Part shown: positions 42,070 to 50,440 of the stretch, piece after piece
Numbering within the stretch: position 1 is the first letter of the stretch
How the letters are laid out: each line of letters begins with the position of its first letter
Origin: Streptomyces violens
GTDB lineage: Bacteria > Actinomycetota > Actinomycetes > Streptomycetales > Streptomycetaceae
Length of the DNA: 64,000 bases
Reading direction: 5' to 3'
Assembly (NCBI RefSeq): GCF_000717745.1
Contig: NZ_JOBH01000009.1
Coordinates: forward strand, 248,001 to 312,000
Program-made: the position numbers and the translations under genes
Notes under the pieces: generated by a model
Told to the model about the DNA's origin: nothing
The model's input: the letters and a program-made list of their open reading frames with translations, nothing else
Databases searched by the model: none

Positions 42070-42534
42070 TTGAGCGAGCAGTACGCGCACCCGCAGCCGG
42101 ACGATCCGCGTGCCCAGGGTTACGCGCAGCCGCCCGCCGCCGCGCCGCAGACGCTGGCGGCGCAGCACGCCTGGGTCGCCGGCTATCAGCCCGGCAACCC
42201 CTGGCAGGCCCAGCTCTGCATGCAGACGCCGTACGGCACGGTGGCGTACCCCCTCACTCCGCACACCATGCCCGAACTCCTGGAGTCCCTGGTGCTGGTG
42301 GCGCAGGAGCAGCAGGGCGTGCCCGCCGGTCTCGACGCCTCCCCCGGCGCCGCCGAGCACACGGAGGGGCCGGACGAGGACTCCGAGGACGCCACGATGC
42401 ACAACGGCCGGGCCGCCCGCCTCACCGGCTGGGCGCTGGTCCACGACCTCTGGGAACGGGACGACCCCACGGCCCGCATCGTCATGGGCGCGGTGGTCGT
42501 GGCACTCCTCGTACTCGGCGTCTTCCTCGCCTGA
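42070..42534 (+). CDS. Tail-anchored small protein, first gene of the rightward T4SS arm
   Basis: A 154-residue protein from TTG 42070 (GAAGGACGAG upstream; the next in-frame starts lie inside conserved-looking sequence). The N-terminal third is Gln/Pro/Ala-rich, the middle has QAWVAGYQPGNPWQ-like aromatic residues and PYGTVAYPLTPHTMPELLES, and a C-terminal membrane helix (about 133-153, ARIVMGAVVVALLVLGVFL) anchors it. Unknown family; likely an accessory of the secretion channel. Confidence 0.7.
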   Translation: MSEQYAHPQPDDPRAQGYAQPPAAAPQTLAAQHAWVAGYQPGNPWQAQLCMQTPYGTVAYPLTPHTMPELLESLVLVAQEQQGVPAGLDASPGAAEHTEGPDEDSEDATMHNGRAARLTGWALVHDLWERDDPTARIVMGAVVVALLVLGVFLA

Positions 42535-42557
42535 CTCGCCTGACCTCCGGAGACCTC

Positions 42558-42923
42558 ATGTCCGCAGCAGCAGAAGCCTCCCAGGGCGAGGCGGAGTTCC
42601 TCTTTCCCGATGTCTACGCGTTCGTGTCCGACTACCTGGCCCAGGTGCTGCGACGGCGGCTCAACGGCTCCGTCGCGACCTGGTGTCCGCGCTGGTGGGA
42701 GCACCCGGAGGCGGGTGCCCGGCTGTCGGCGGTCTGGCTGGCCTTCGAGCATCTGCGGCACGACACCGCGCTGGGCATGTCGACCTGGTGGCTCCATCAC
42801 GCCGATCCCCATCTGCGCGTACTGATGGATCCGGACGTGGGGCCGTTCGCCGCCTGCTCCCCCAAGGACGGGCACACGGCCTACCCGTTCGATCCGCTGC
42901 CGGTGGATCCGCGGCCGTCCTGA
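42558..42923 (+). CDS. DUF4913 family protein
   Basis: A 121-residue Trp-rich protein (ATG 42558) with TWCPRWWEHPEAGARLSAVW, FEHLRHDTALGMSTWWLHHA and DPHLRVLMDPDVGPFAAC, all hallmarks of DUF4913. The family is frequent on actinobacterial plasmids and near T4SS-like genes; its molecular role is unknown. It follows the previous gene by 23 bp with CTCCGGAG as ribosome site. Confidence 0.87.
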   Translation: MSAAAEASQGEAEFLFPDVYAFVSDYLAQVLRRRLNGSVATWCPRWWEHPEAGARLSAVWLAFEHLRHDTALGMSTWWLHHADPHLRVLMDPDVGPFAACSPKDGHTAYPFDPLPVDPRPS

Positions 42924-42937
42924 TTTCCACCCCCGGC

Positions 42938-42984
42938 TTTCCTCGCCGAGGAAATTCGAGGAAAGGAATTCCCCGAAGAGGAAA
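42938..42984. promoter_or_regulatory. TTTCCTC / GAGGAAA repeats upstream of the third rightward gene
   Basis: TTTCCTC (42938-42944) followed by GAGGAAA at 42948-42954, 42958-42964 and 42978-42984. This is the same inverted-plus-direct arrangement as at 41914-41968. It lies in the 178-bp gap before the gene at 43102 and probably marks a second promoter with the same regulator. Confidence 0.55.
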
Positions 42985-43101
42985 GTGCCGCGGTGCTCCG
43001 GAAAGCGCGGCAGCCGCATTGCTACAGCCCCGACCTATCGTGTTCCGGTCAACATCGCCCACCGCCGGACCGGCAGCAGAACACAAGGGGGACGCGGGGC
43101 C

Positions 43102-43761
43102 GTGGAGTCGGACGCGGAAAACAAGCGCAAGGGGCTGCTCGCCCTCGGACTGCTCGGCTTTCTTCTGGTCGTGGTGCTGGCGGTATTCACCCTCTTCGAC
43201 GACGAGGACGACTCCGAGGCGGGTGGTCCGGCCACCCCGTCGCCCACGGCCTCCGGAGACGCCGCGGCGGAAGGTACCGGCGGCGCGAGTGCGGGCGGCG
43301 ACGGCCCGGCCCCGATCATGTCCCGTGCCGACCTCGCCGAGGCGCACGACGTCATGGCCCGGTACATGGCCGGCATCTCGACCTACAGCCACACCTCGGC
43401 AGCCGGTACCTGGGTACCGCCCCTCCTCGAACTGACCAACCGCGACAGCGCGATGAAGCAGGAGACGAGGCTGCCGAGCGGCAAGGAGTGGGCCACCTGC
43501 AAGGCGTCGAAGTGCGTATCCAAGGGCACCGCCGTGGTCAAGCGCGACGCCATGATCGCCGACGATCTGACGCGCGGCAGCGGCCAGTCGGTCTCCAGCG
43601 TCGTGGAGGTGACCGCGCGGCGCACCCTCGACGGCGAGGCGAGCGAGGAGACCAACACCTGGCTGGTGACCGTGCAGAAGAGCGACGGCCAGTGGCGCGT
43701 CTCGGGATTCGACATCTTCGGCCTCGGCAACGTGGGCGCCTCCGACCAGACGGGAGAGTGA
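43102..43761 (+). CDS. Membrane-anchored extracytoplasmic protein of the T4SS-like locus
   Basis: A 219-residue protein from GTG 43102. One membrane helix (about 11-32, LLALGLLGFLLVVVLAVFTL) is followed by an acidic, Gly/Ala/Thr-rich linker and a globular domain with CKASKC (a likely disulfide) and TNTWLVTVQKSDGQWRVSGF, an NTF2/VirB8-like ending. It may be a second periplasmic-type channel subunit. It ends 7 bp before the hydrolase gene. Confidence 0.72.
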   Translation: MESDAENKRKGLLALGLLGFLLVVVLAVFTLFDDEDDSEAGGPATPSPTASGDAAAEGTGGASAGGDGPAPIMSRADLAEAHDVMARYMAGISTYSHTSAAGTWVPPLLELTNRDSAMKQETRLPSGKEWATCKASKCVSKGTAVVKRDAMIADDLTRGSGQSVSSVVEVTARRTLDGEASEETNTWLVTVQKSDGQWRVSGFDIFGLGNVGASDQTGE

Positions 43762-43768
43762 GCCGCTG

Positions 43769-45859
43769 ATGGTGGCGCCAGCGGTTCTGGCCGCCGCCGC
43801 CAAGGCCGCGAAGGCAGCCAAGACAGCCAAGAAGATGGCTCAGCTTGCTGCCGGTGACGGGGGCGGGGGCAACGAGAAGAAGAGCAGCAGCACCAAATGG
43901 CTGCTGATCATCGGGGGCGGCGGCAGCGCGCTGTCCATGGCGGGCATCGGCTTCCTGATCCTGGTGCTCATCAGTTCGCTGGTGGGCGGCATGGGCGGCG
44001 GCACGGCGGGCGCGGCCTGCGCCGACTACAACGACAACGCCAACTCCGGCAGTACGGGCCCCGCGGCGGCGACCAACCCGATCATGCCGGCGGGCAAGAT
44101 GTACATGCCGAGCGAAACGGCGCGCAACGAGATACCGCCCAGGATGATCCTCGCCTCGATGCGGGCCGCCGCCCGCTACAAGGGGCTCGACTGGACGCTC
44201 ATCGCCGGGCAGATGTACCAGGAGACCAAGTTCGGCCAGGACAAGTCCGCGGCGCCCGGCGGCAAGAACAGCCTCGGGTACATGGGCATCCTCCAGTTCG
44301 GCAAGCCGGCCTGGCACGACTACGGCGCCGACGGCAACGGCGACGGCAAGCAGGACCTTTACAACATCGACGACGCCGCCTACGCCGCGGCCAACTACCT
44401 GCACGCGAAGCACGCCGAGACCAACGCGGCCGAGGCGCTCCGCATCTACTCCGGCTCGTCGACGAGCAACACGATCTACATGCGGGTGGTCCTCACCCAG
44501 GCGGCGCGCTACCGCGGCACGCTGACCGGCGACAAGGACCTGATCAAGCGCTGGTACGCGCACCTGAAGGAGACCATCGAGAAGAACCCGGACTTCCCCA
44601 CCCTGGGACAGCAGTCCGACATTCCCGAGCCGGTCAACAACAACGCGAACCCCGGCCGGGCGCTGAGCATCAGCGCGACGGCCGCCCGGTCCTGGTCCAC
44701 CCCGCCGCTGGACGGTGACGAAGGCTCCACCGAGCAGGCGGCGTACGAGGTCTCCCGCTCGGCCGCCACCGCCATGGTTCCGGCCGCCCACGCACAGCCG
44801 CTCGCCAAGCCGCGGCCGGCGGCCGGCGGCAAGGACTGGCAGTGGCCCATGAAGAAGGGCACCTACCAGATCGGCACCAAGTACCACCAGCGCGGCAACA
44901 TGTGGAGCCTCGGCTACCACACGGGGCTCGACCTCGTCGCGGACAGCGGTACGCCGATCTACGCACCGGCCGACGGGAAGGTCACCAAGGCCGGCAGCGG
45001 CGGCTCGTACGGCAACGAGACGAACCTCGAGCACGCGGGCGGGGTGATCACCCTCTACGCGCACCAGACCCGGATCATGGTCAAGGTCGGCCAGCAGGTG
45101 AAGCGCGGGCAGCAGATCGGCACCGTCGGCGCGACCGGCAATGTCACCGGCCCCCACCTGCACTGGGAGGTCCTGCAGCCGGGCGTGGACAGCCCCTGGG
45201 TCGGCGGCCGGGACAACGGCCCCGGCATGGTCGACCCGGAGCAGTGGATGGCCGGCAAGGTCACCGCCAACCCGGACTACGGCCCGGTGCCCGGCTCGGA
45301 GGACGGCCAGGAGGGCCGGGACGCACAGTTCGCCAACTGCGCGAAGGACCACGACGGTCCGGCGGTCGCCCCCGACGGCGCGGGCGCGTCCGGTGTGCTG
45401 CCCGACTCGGACGACCCGGTGATCCGGGCGGTGCTCGGCTGGGCGCAGCGGGGCGTCGGCGTCCCGTACGTGCTGGGCGCGCCGCGTCTGCAGGGCCGCA
45501 ACCCCACCAGCTTCGACTGCTCCAGCTTCGTGCAGTGGGCGTACTACCAGGCGAGCGGCGGCAAGATCGATATCACCGGCACGACGTTCTCCCAGGAGCC
45601 GTACCTCAAGAAGTACGAGATCTCGCTGAGCGAGGCGCAGCCCGGTGACCTGATCTTCTTCAACCCGAGCTCGCGCGGCTCCGAGCACGTCGGCATGGTC
45701 TGGGACCCCAAGGGCCACAAGATCATTCACGCGCCGCGGCCGGGCAAGTCCGTGGAGTTCAGCACCTGGGACGTCCAGGACAAGATCACGCACGTGTACC
45801 GCGTACCGATCCCCCAGGGCACCAACGCCGTCGAGGGCGACGGCCACGGGGACGCCTGA
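43769..45859 (+). CDS. Three-domain cell-wall hydrolase: lysozyme-like, M23 peptidase, NlpC/P60
   Basis: A 696-residue protein. A basic/Ala-rich N-terminus and one membrane helix (about 50-72) precede a lytic-transglycosylase-like domain (about 105-290; catalytic Glu in MYQETKFGQD near 152). An M23 metallopeptidase follows (about 350-475; zinc ligands in GYHTGLDLV near 384 and GPHLHWEV near 462), then an NlpC/P60 peptidase (about 545-690; nucleophile Cys in SFDCSSF near 584, His in EHVGMV). It thus combines glycan, crosslink and stem-peptide cleavage, the VirB1 role of opening peptidoglycan for the channel. All three sites look intact. Confidence 0.9.
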   Translation: MVAPAVLAAAAKAAKAAKTAKKMAQLAAGDGGGGNEKKSSSTKWLLIIGGGGSALSMAGIGFLILVLISSLVGGMGGGTAGAACADYNDNANSGSTGPAAATNPIMPAGKMYMPSETARNEIPPRMILASMRAAARYKGLDWTLIAGQMYQETKFGQDKSAAPGGKNSLGYMGILQFGKPAWHDYGADGNGDGKQDLYNIDDAAYAAANYLHAKHAETNAAEALRIYSGSSTSNTIYMRVVLTQAARYRGTLTGDKDLIKRWYAHLKETIEKNPDFPTLGQQSDIPEPVNNNANPGRALSISATAARSWSTPPLDGDEGSTEQAAYEVSRSAATAMVPAAHAQPLAKPRPAAGGKDWQWPMKKGTYQIGTKYHQRGNMWSLGYHTGLDLVADSGTPIYAPADGKVTKAGSGGSYGNETNLEHAGGVITLYAHQTRIMVKVGQQVKRGQQIGTVGATGNVTGPHLHWEVLQPGVDSPWVGGRDNGPGMVDPEQWMAGKVTANPDYGPVPGSEDGQEGRDAQFANCAKDHDGPAVAPDGAGASGVLPDSDDPVIRAVLGWAQRGVGVPYVLGAPRLQGRNPTSFDCSSFVQWAYYQASGGKIDITGTTFSQEPYLKKYEISLSEAQPGDLIFFNPSSRGSEHVGMVWDPKGHKIIHAPRPGKSVEFSTWDVQDKITHVYRVPIPQGTNAVEGDGHGDA

Positions 45860-45879
45860 GCCGGGCACGGGAAAGCAGA

Positions 45880-47304
45880 GTGAAGACGGTGAAGTGGACC
45901 GTGAAGTGGCAGACACGCAGTACGGCGGTCATCGGGGCCGCCGTGGTCCTGGGACTGGTGGCCGGGTGCGGTGGCGCGGACGCGCCGGTGAGCGGTGACC
46001 GGTCCGGGAAGGACGGCTCGCCCTCGGCGCGCAAGGGCCCCGCATGGACCGGGAAGGCCGTCCCCGGGCTGGCCGGGAAGCCGTCCTGGAGCCTGTCGTC
46101 CGAAGAGGCCGGTACCTGCCCGGGCTATGCGGGGACGGTGAGCAACGGCCGGGCGGAGGACGAGCGGTGCGTCGTGGGTGACGTCTCGGCGCTGGTCGTG
46201 GAGGAGCCTCGGAAGGAGGGCGCCGCCGAGACCCGGTTCACCGTCCGGCTCCGCGAGCTGAAGACCGGCACCGTCCGCAAGAAGCTGACGGTGCGGGTCG
46301 CGGCGGACCCCGGCGACACCGTGGACACCACCGACGCGACCGCCGCGGAACACGTCCAGGTCAGCGAGTGGAAGGACGGCTCCCCCGCGCTGCTGGTGCG
46401 CAGCCGTGTGCACACCCCCGCCGACGGACTGGCGAAGGAGCGGCTGCGGAGCGTCTTCACTATGTACGACCCGTCGGGCAGGAAGCTCGGCAGCTCCGCC
46501 TTCGACGACGACGCCTACGACGGGCTGCCGGTCCGCAGGGGGTACGTGGTGGCGGACGGGGACGGGGACGGCCAGAAGTACCTACCGATCGGCGGCGGGA
46601 AGACGGTCGAGACCGAGCTCAAGGGCGAGACCGAGCTCGGGACGCGGATCGACGCGGGCTTCGGTGTCAGCATCTCCTCCGACGTCTCCTACCAGCCGTT
46701 CGCCGAGTGGCTGGTGGCCACCGACGCCCGCACCGGCAAGAAGCTGTGGAGCACCGAGGACCTGGAGCCGCCGGCCGCCCTCCGTGAGCGGCTGGACGAG
46801 GAGACCGGGACGAGCTCCTGGATCGCTCCGCTCCAGGAGGGCAGTGCCGTACTCGGCTGGTCCGTCTACGCCGAGGAGAGCAAGGGCGGCGTCCTCACGA
46901 TCATCGACGCGAAGACCGGCCGGCGGCTCACCGAAGGGCCGGCGAGCGACTACAGCACCGGCGCCGACGACGACGCCTCCGTCCTCTCGCCCGACGGCGG
47001 AACCGTCGTGACCCAGTACGGCGAAGGCGCCGTGGCCTGGGACACCAAGTCGGGCAAGGAGCTGTGGCGGCAGGCCGAGGGCGAGCAGAACATCCGCCCG
47101 GTGGCGCTGCCCGGCAACGGAGTGCTCTACGCGGAGCTGGACGACAGCGGCCCCGCCGCGCTCGGCATGCGCGACAAGAAGGTCCTGCGCACCGGGCTGG
47201 AGAAGCTCCCCGAGTTCTCGAACAACGGCTACGCCGTCATCAATGCCGACAACGGCTTCTTCGTCTTCGCGACCCAGCACGCAGAAAGGACCCCGCGCAC
47301 GTGA
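45880..47304 (+). CDS. Lipoprotein with beta-propeller-like body
   Basis: A 474-residue protein from GTG 45880. The signal peptide ends in lipobox LVAGC (Cys about 29). The mature part contains repeated strand patterns with GKKLWSTEDLE, GKELWRQAEGEQN and TVVTQYGEGAVAWDTKSG, like PQQ/WD-type propellers, though only a few blades are recognisable. A surface scaffold for the adjacent channel proteins is likely. The stop overlaps the GTG of the VirD4-like gene. Confidence 0.75.
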   Translation: MKTVKWTVKWQTRSTAVIGAAVVLGLVAGCGGADAPVSGDRSGKDGSPSARKGPAWTGKAVPGLAGKPSWSLSSEEAGTCPGYAGTVSNGRAEDERCVVGDVSALVVEEPRKEGAAETRFTVRLRELKTGTVRKKLTVRVAADPGDTVDTTDATAAEHVQVSEWKDGSPALLVRSRVHTPADGLAKERLRSVFTMYDPSGRKLGSSAFDDDAYDGLPVRRGYVVADGDGDGQKYLPIGGGKTVETELKGETELGTRIDAGFGVSISSDVSYQPFAEWLVATDARTGKKLWSTEDLEPPAALRERLDEETGTSSWIAPLQEGSAVLGWSVYAEESKGGVLTIIDAKTGRRLTEGPASDYSTGADDDASVLSPDGGTVVTQYGEGAVAWDTKSGKELWRQAEGEQNIRPVALPGNGVLYAELDDSGPAALGMRDKKVLRTGLEKLPEFSNNGYAVINADNGFFVFATQHAERTPRT

Positions 47305-49034
47305 CCGTGGAACAGCAGAAGAAGCCTCGGGCCGAGGACGACTGGACGGTGGAGATCTTCATTCTCGTCGCGGTCGTGCTGCTGGCCGTGTGTGCCGCGT
47401 GGCTGGCGGCGATGGGTGGTGCGGCGGCCTCGGGCGGGCCCGCGCCGGCGGGGAATCCGCTGACGTTCGTCGTCGCCCTGATCAAGGGTGACTACACCTG
47501 GCCGGGCGGTGCCGCCAGCGCCATCGCCGCCGGTGAGGCGGTCGTACTGGCCCTCGCCGGGCTCGCGGTGCACCGCGTGGTGCAGAAGCGGCGCAACAAG
47601 CCCAAGGTCGACGGCGCGGCCCGGCACCTGGCCCAGCGGGAGGAGCTGGGGAAGCTCACCATGCAGGGCGCGGCGGCCACGGCCGAGCGGCTGGGGGCCC
47701 AGGTCGGCGTGCCGGGTGTGTTCATCGGCCGGTCGGTGCGCGGCAAGCAGCCGCTGTTCGGCTCGTTCGAGGACATGCATGTCGACATCTGGGGGCCGCG
47801 TACGGGCAAGACCACGCGGCGGGCCATTCCGGCGATCCTGGACGCGCCCGGCGCGGTGCTGGTGACCTCCAACAAGCGGGACATCGTGGACGCGACGCGC
47901 GGGCCGCGGGCGGCGCGCGGCCCTGTGTGGGTGTTCGACCCGCAGCAGGTCGCGCAGGAGGCGCCCAGCTGGTGGTGGAACCCCCTCAGCTACGTCACGG
48001 ACATCGCCAAGGCCCGCAAGATGGCGGACCACTTCGCGTCCGGCTCGCGGGACGCCGAGGCGTCGACCGACGCCTTCTTCGACCCGGCCGGCCAGGACCT
48101 GCTGGCGAACCTGCTGCTGGCGGCGGCCACCGCCGGAATGCCGATCACACAGATCTACACCTGGCTGTCCAACCCCAAGGACGACACCCCGGAGCGCATT
48201 CTGCGCGGCGCGGGCCACGTCATGCCCGCCGACGGGGTGTACGGCGTGGTCAACGCGCCCGACAAGCAGCGCAGCGGCATCTACGGCGTCGCGCAGCAGA
48301 TGGCGTCCTGCCTGATCAACCCGGAGGTCAACCGCTGGGTGACGCCGTCGCCCGGGGCGCCGCTGCCGGTGTTCGACCCGCACGAGTTCGTCCGGACCGG
48401 TGGGGCGCTGTACTCGCTCTCCCGCGAGGGCCGGGACTCCGCGGGTCCGCTGGTGACGGCGCTGACCGTGGCGGTCGTGGAGGCCGCCGAGGAGTACGCG
48501 ACCACGCAGCGTGGCGGCCGGCTGCCGGTGCCGATGGTCGGCGTGCTCGACGAGGCGGCGAACGTCTGCCGCTGGCGGAACCTCCCCGATCTGTACTCGC
48601 ACTACGGCTCGCGCGGCATCATCCTGATGACGATCCTGCAGTCCTGGGCCCAGGGCATCGAGGTCTGGGGCGAGCGCGGCATGGAGAAGCTGTGGTCGGC
48701 GGCGAACGTCCGGGTGTACGGCGGCGGCGTCTCCGACACCAAGTTCCTCGGTGATCTCTCGGAGCTGGCGGGCGAGTTCGACCTCACCGGCTACCAGACG
48801 ACGCGTGAGTCGGAGTTCGGCGGCTGGTCGGGCCACCGTACGGTCAATGAGTCCACCCGCCGGGAGCGCGTCCTGCACGTCTCCGACCTGGGCTCCATGC
48901 CGCCGGGCCGGGCCCTGGTCCTGGCCTCCGGCACCAAACCCGTACTCGTCGAGACGATCCCCTGGTGGGAGGGCCCGCACGCCAAGGAGGTCAAGAGCTC
49001 GCTGGCGAAGTACGACCCGGGGGCCGCGCGCTGA
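47301..49034 (+). CDS. VirD4/TraG-like T4SS coupling ATPase
   Basis: A 577-residue protein from GTG 47301 (GTGA overlap). Two N-terminal membrane helices (about 20-40 and 75-95) precede the motor: Walker A IWGPRTGKTTRRA (about 162-170), DPAGQDLLANLLLAAA, Walker B PMVGVLDEAANVC (about 410-418) and TILQSWAQGIEVWGERG. These are hallmarks of TraG/VirD4 coupling proteins, which deliver DNA or protein substrates to the channel. No relaxase gene accompanies it in the window, so the substrate may be protein. Confidence 0.9.
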   Translation: MTVEQQKKPRAEDDWTVEIFILVAVVLLAVCAAWLAAMGGAAASGGPAPAGNPLTFVVALIKGDYTWPGGAASAIAAGEAVVLALAGLAVHRVVQKRRNKPKVDGAARHLAQREELGKLTMQGAAATAERLGAQVGVPGVFIGRSVRGKQPLFGSFEDMHVDIWGPRTGKTTRRAIPAILDAPGAVLVTSNKRDIVDATRGPRAARGPVWVFDPQQVAQEAPSWWWNPLSYVTDIAKARKMADHFASGSRDAEASTDAFFDPAGQDLLANLLLAAATAGMPITQIYTWLSNPKDDTPERILRGAGHVMPADGVYGVVNAPDKQRSGIYGVAQQMASCLINPEVNRWVTPSPGAPLPVFDPHEFVRTGGALYSLSREGRDSAGPLVTALTVAVVEAAEEYATTQRGGRLPVPMVGVLDEAANVCRWRNLPDLYSHYGSRGIILMTILQSWAQGIEVWGERGMEKLWSAANVRVYGGGVSDTKFLGDLSELAGEFDLTGYQTTRESEFGGWSGHRTVNESTRRERVLHVSDLGSMPPGRALVLASGTKPVLVETIPWWEGPHAKEVKSSLAKYDPGAAR

Positions 49035-49056
49035 GTGCGCCCGCCACAATGGCCCC

Positions 49057-49512
49057 ATGAGTGACGTGACACTGCTGACACTGCCCGAGGTCGAGGCGCT
49101 CGCGCGCCGGGCGCACGAGGGGCAGACCGACAAGGCGGGGCGCCCGTACGCCGAGCATCTGGCCGCCGTGGCGGCCGGGGTGCGGGCGCGCGGCGGCAGC
49201 GACGAGCAGATCGCGGCGGCCTGGCTGCACGACTCGGTCGAGGACGCCGCCCTGTCGGGTGAGTGGCTGGCGGGGGCCGCGCTCTCGCCGGCCACGAAGG
49301 ACATGGTCCTGGCCGTGACCAAGCGGGCCGGGGAGCCGCCGGAGGAGTACGCCGCGCGCATTCTGGCCACGCCCGGCGCGCTGCTGGTCAAGGAGGCCGA
49401 CCTCGGGCACAACGCGGATCCGGACCGGCTGGCGGTCCTGGACGCGGCGACCCGGGAGCGGCTGACGGCGAAGTACGCACGGATGCGGGCACTGCTGGGT
49501 CTGGCCGGCTGA
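49057..49512 (+). CDS. HD-domain protein, RelA/SpoT-hydrolase-like
   Basis: A 151-residue protein (ATG 49057). AHEGQTDKAGRPYAEHLAAV, then AAWLHDSVEDAALSGEWL and KEADLGHNADPDRL, are the metal-site motifs of the ppGpp-hydrolase HD family in a single-domain form. It lies 22 bp after the VirD4-like gene on the same strand and could be co-transcribed, but its family is a general housekeeping one. Hydrolysis of an alarmone-like nucleotide is probable. Confidence 0.82.
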   Translation: MSDVTLLTLPEVEALARRAHEGQTDKAGRPYAEHLAAVAAGVRARGGSDEQIAAAWLHDSVEDAALSGEWLAGAALSPATKDMVLAVTKRAGEPPEEYAARILATPGALLVKEADLGHNADPDRLAVLDAATRERLTAKYARMRALLGLAG

Positions 49513-49615
49513 ACGGGCCCGGTCCGGGGCCGGCCCGCCGGCCCGACCGGCCGGAACTCGTCCACCCGCCGGACACCCCCGCACAAACATGGCCCATGCA
49601 GCTAACCTGCCGCGC

Positions 49616-50440
49616 ATGAGCCCATCGGACGACACGGACGACACCCAGGCGCGTGTGATCGCTGCCCTCTCGGGGGCGAGCGTCCGCCGCGTCACCACCG
49701 GCCAGACCATCCTCGACGGCATCGACTGGTCCGTACGCAGCGGGGAGCACTGGGCGCTGCTCGGCGCGAACGGCGCGGGCAAGACCACGATCCTCCGCCT
49801 CGTCGGCGCGCTGATGTTCCCCACCACCGGCACCGTCGAGGTGCTCGGGCACCGGCTCGGCACGGTCGACGTACGGGAGCTGCGCGCCGCGATCGGCCTG
49901 GTCTCCAGCGCACAGAAGGTACCGGTGGACCTGCCCGGGCACACCGTCGTCCTCACCGGCGCGACCGGCACGGTGCAGCCGCTGTGGAAGAAGTACGACG
50001 AGGCCACGCGGGAGCGCGCGCACGCGCTGCTGACCGAGCTGGACTGCAAGGAGCTGGCGGACCGGCCGTACGGGGTGTGCTCAGGCGGCCAGCGGGCCCG
50101 GCTCCTGATCGCCCGCGCACTGATGGCCGACCCCTCGCTGCTGCTGCTCGACGAGCCGTTCAACGCGCTCGACCTGCCGTCCCGCGAGGACCTGATCGAC
50201 ACCATGCACCAACTGGCCCTGAACCGCCCGGAACTGGCGACGGTCACCGTCACCCACCACCTGGAGGAGCTCTCCCCCGCCATCGGCCACGCGGTCCTCC
50301 TCCGCGACGGCCGCCTCCAGGCGAAGGGCCCGGTGGCGGACGTACTGACCGACGCAGGGATGACGACCTGCTTCGGCCGCCCGATCGAGGTCACCCGCCA
50401 CGAGGGCCGCTGGCTGGCCCGCTCGGGCCGCCGCGGGTGA
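49616..50440 (+). CDS. ABC transporter ATP-binding protein
   Basis: A 274-residue single ABC domain with Walker A LGANGAGKTTILR (about 50), Q-loop, signature CSGGQRARLLIARAL (about 155) and Walker B LLLLDEPFNALD (about 178), and a late His (TVTHHLEEL). ATG 49616 has a short spacing to upstream AACCTGCC; an in-frame ATG at 49589 is possible. No permease is adjacent. The family includes lone ATPases related to ModF-type proteins. Its 3' end overlaps the convergent di-iron gene by 50 bp. Confidence 0.88.
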   Translation: MSPSDDTDDTQARVIAALSGASVRRVTTGQTILDGIDWSVRSGEHWALLGANGAGKTTILRLVGALMFPTTGTVEVLGHRLGTVDVRELRAAIGLVSSAQKVPVDLPGHTVVLTGATGTVQPLWKKYDEATRERAHALLTELDCKELADRPYGVCSGGQRARLLIARALMADPSLLLLDEPFNALDLPSREDLIDTMHQLALNRPELATVTVTHHLEELSPAIGHAVLLRDGRLQAKGPVADVLTDAGMTTCFGRPIEVTRHEGRWLARSGRRG

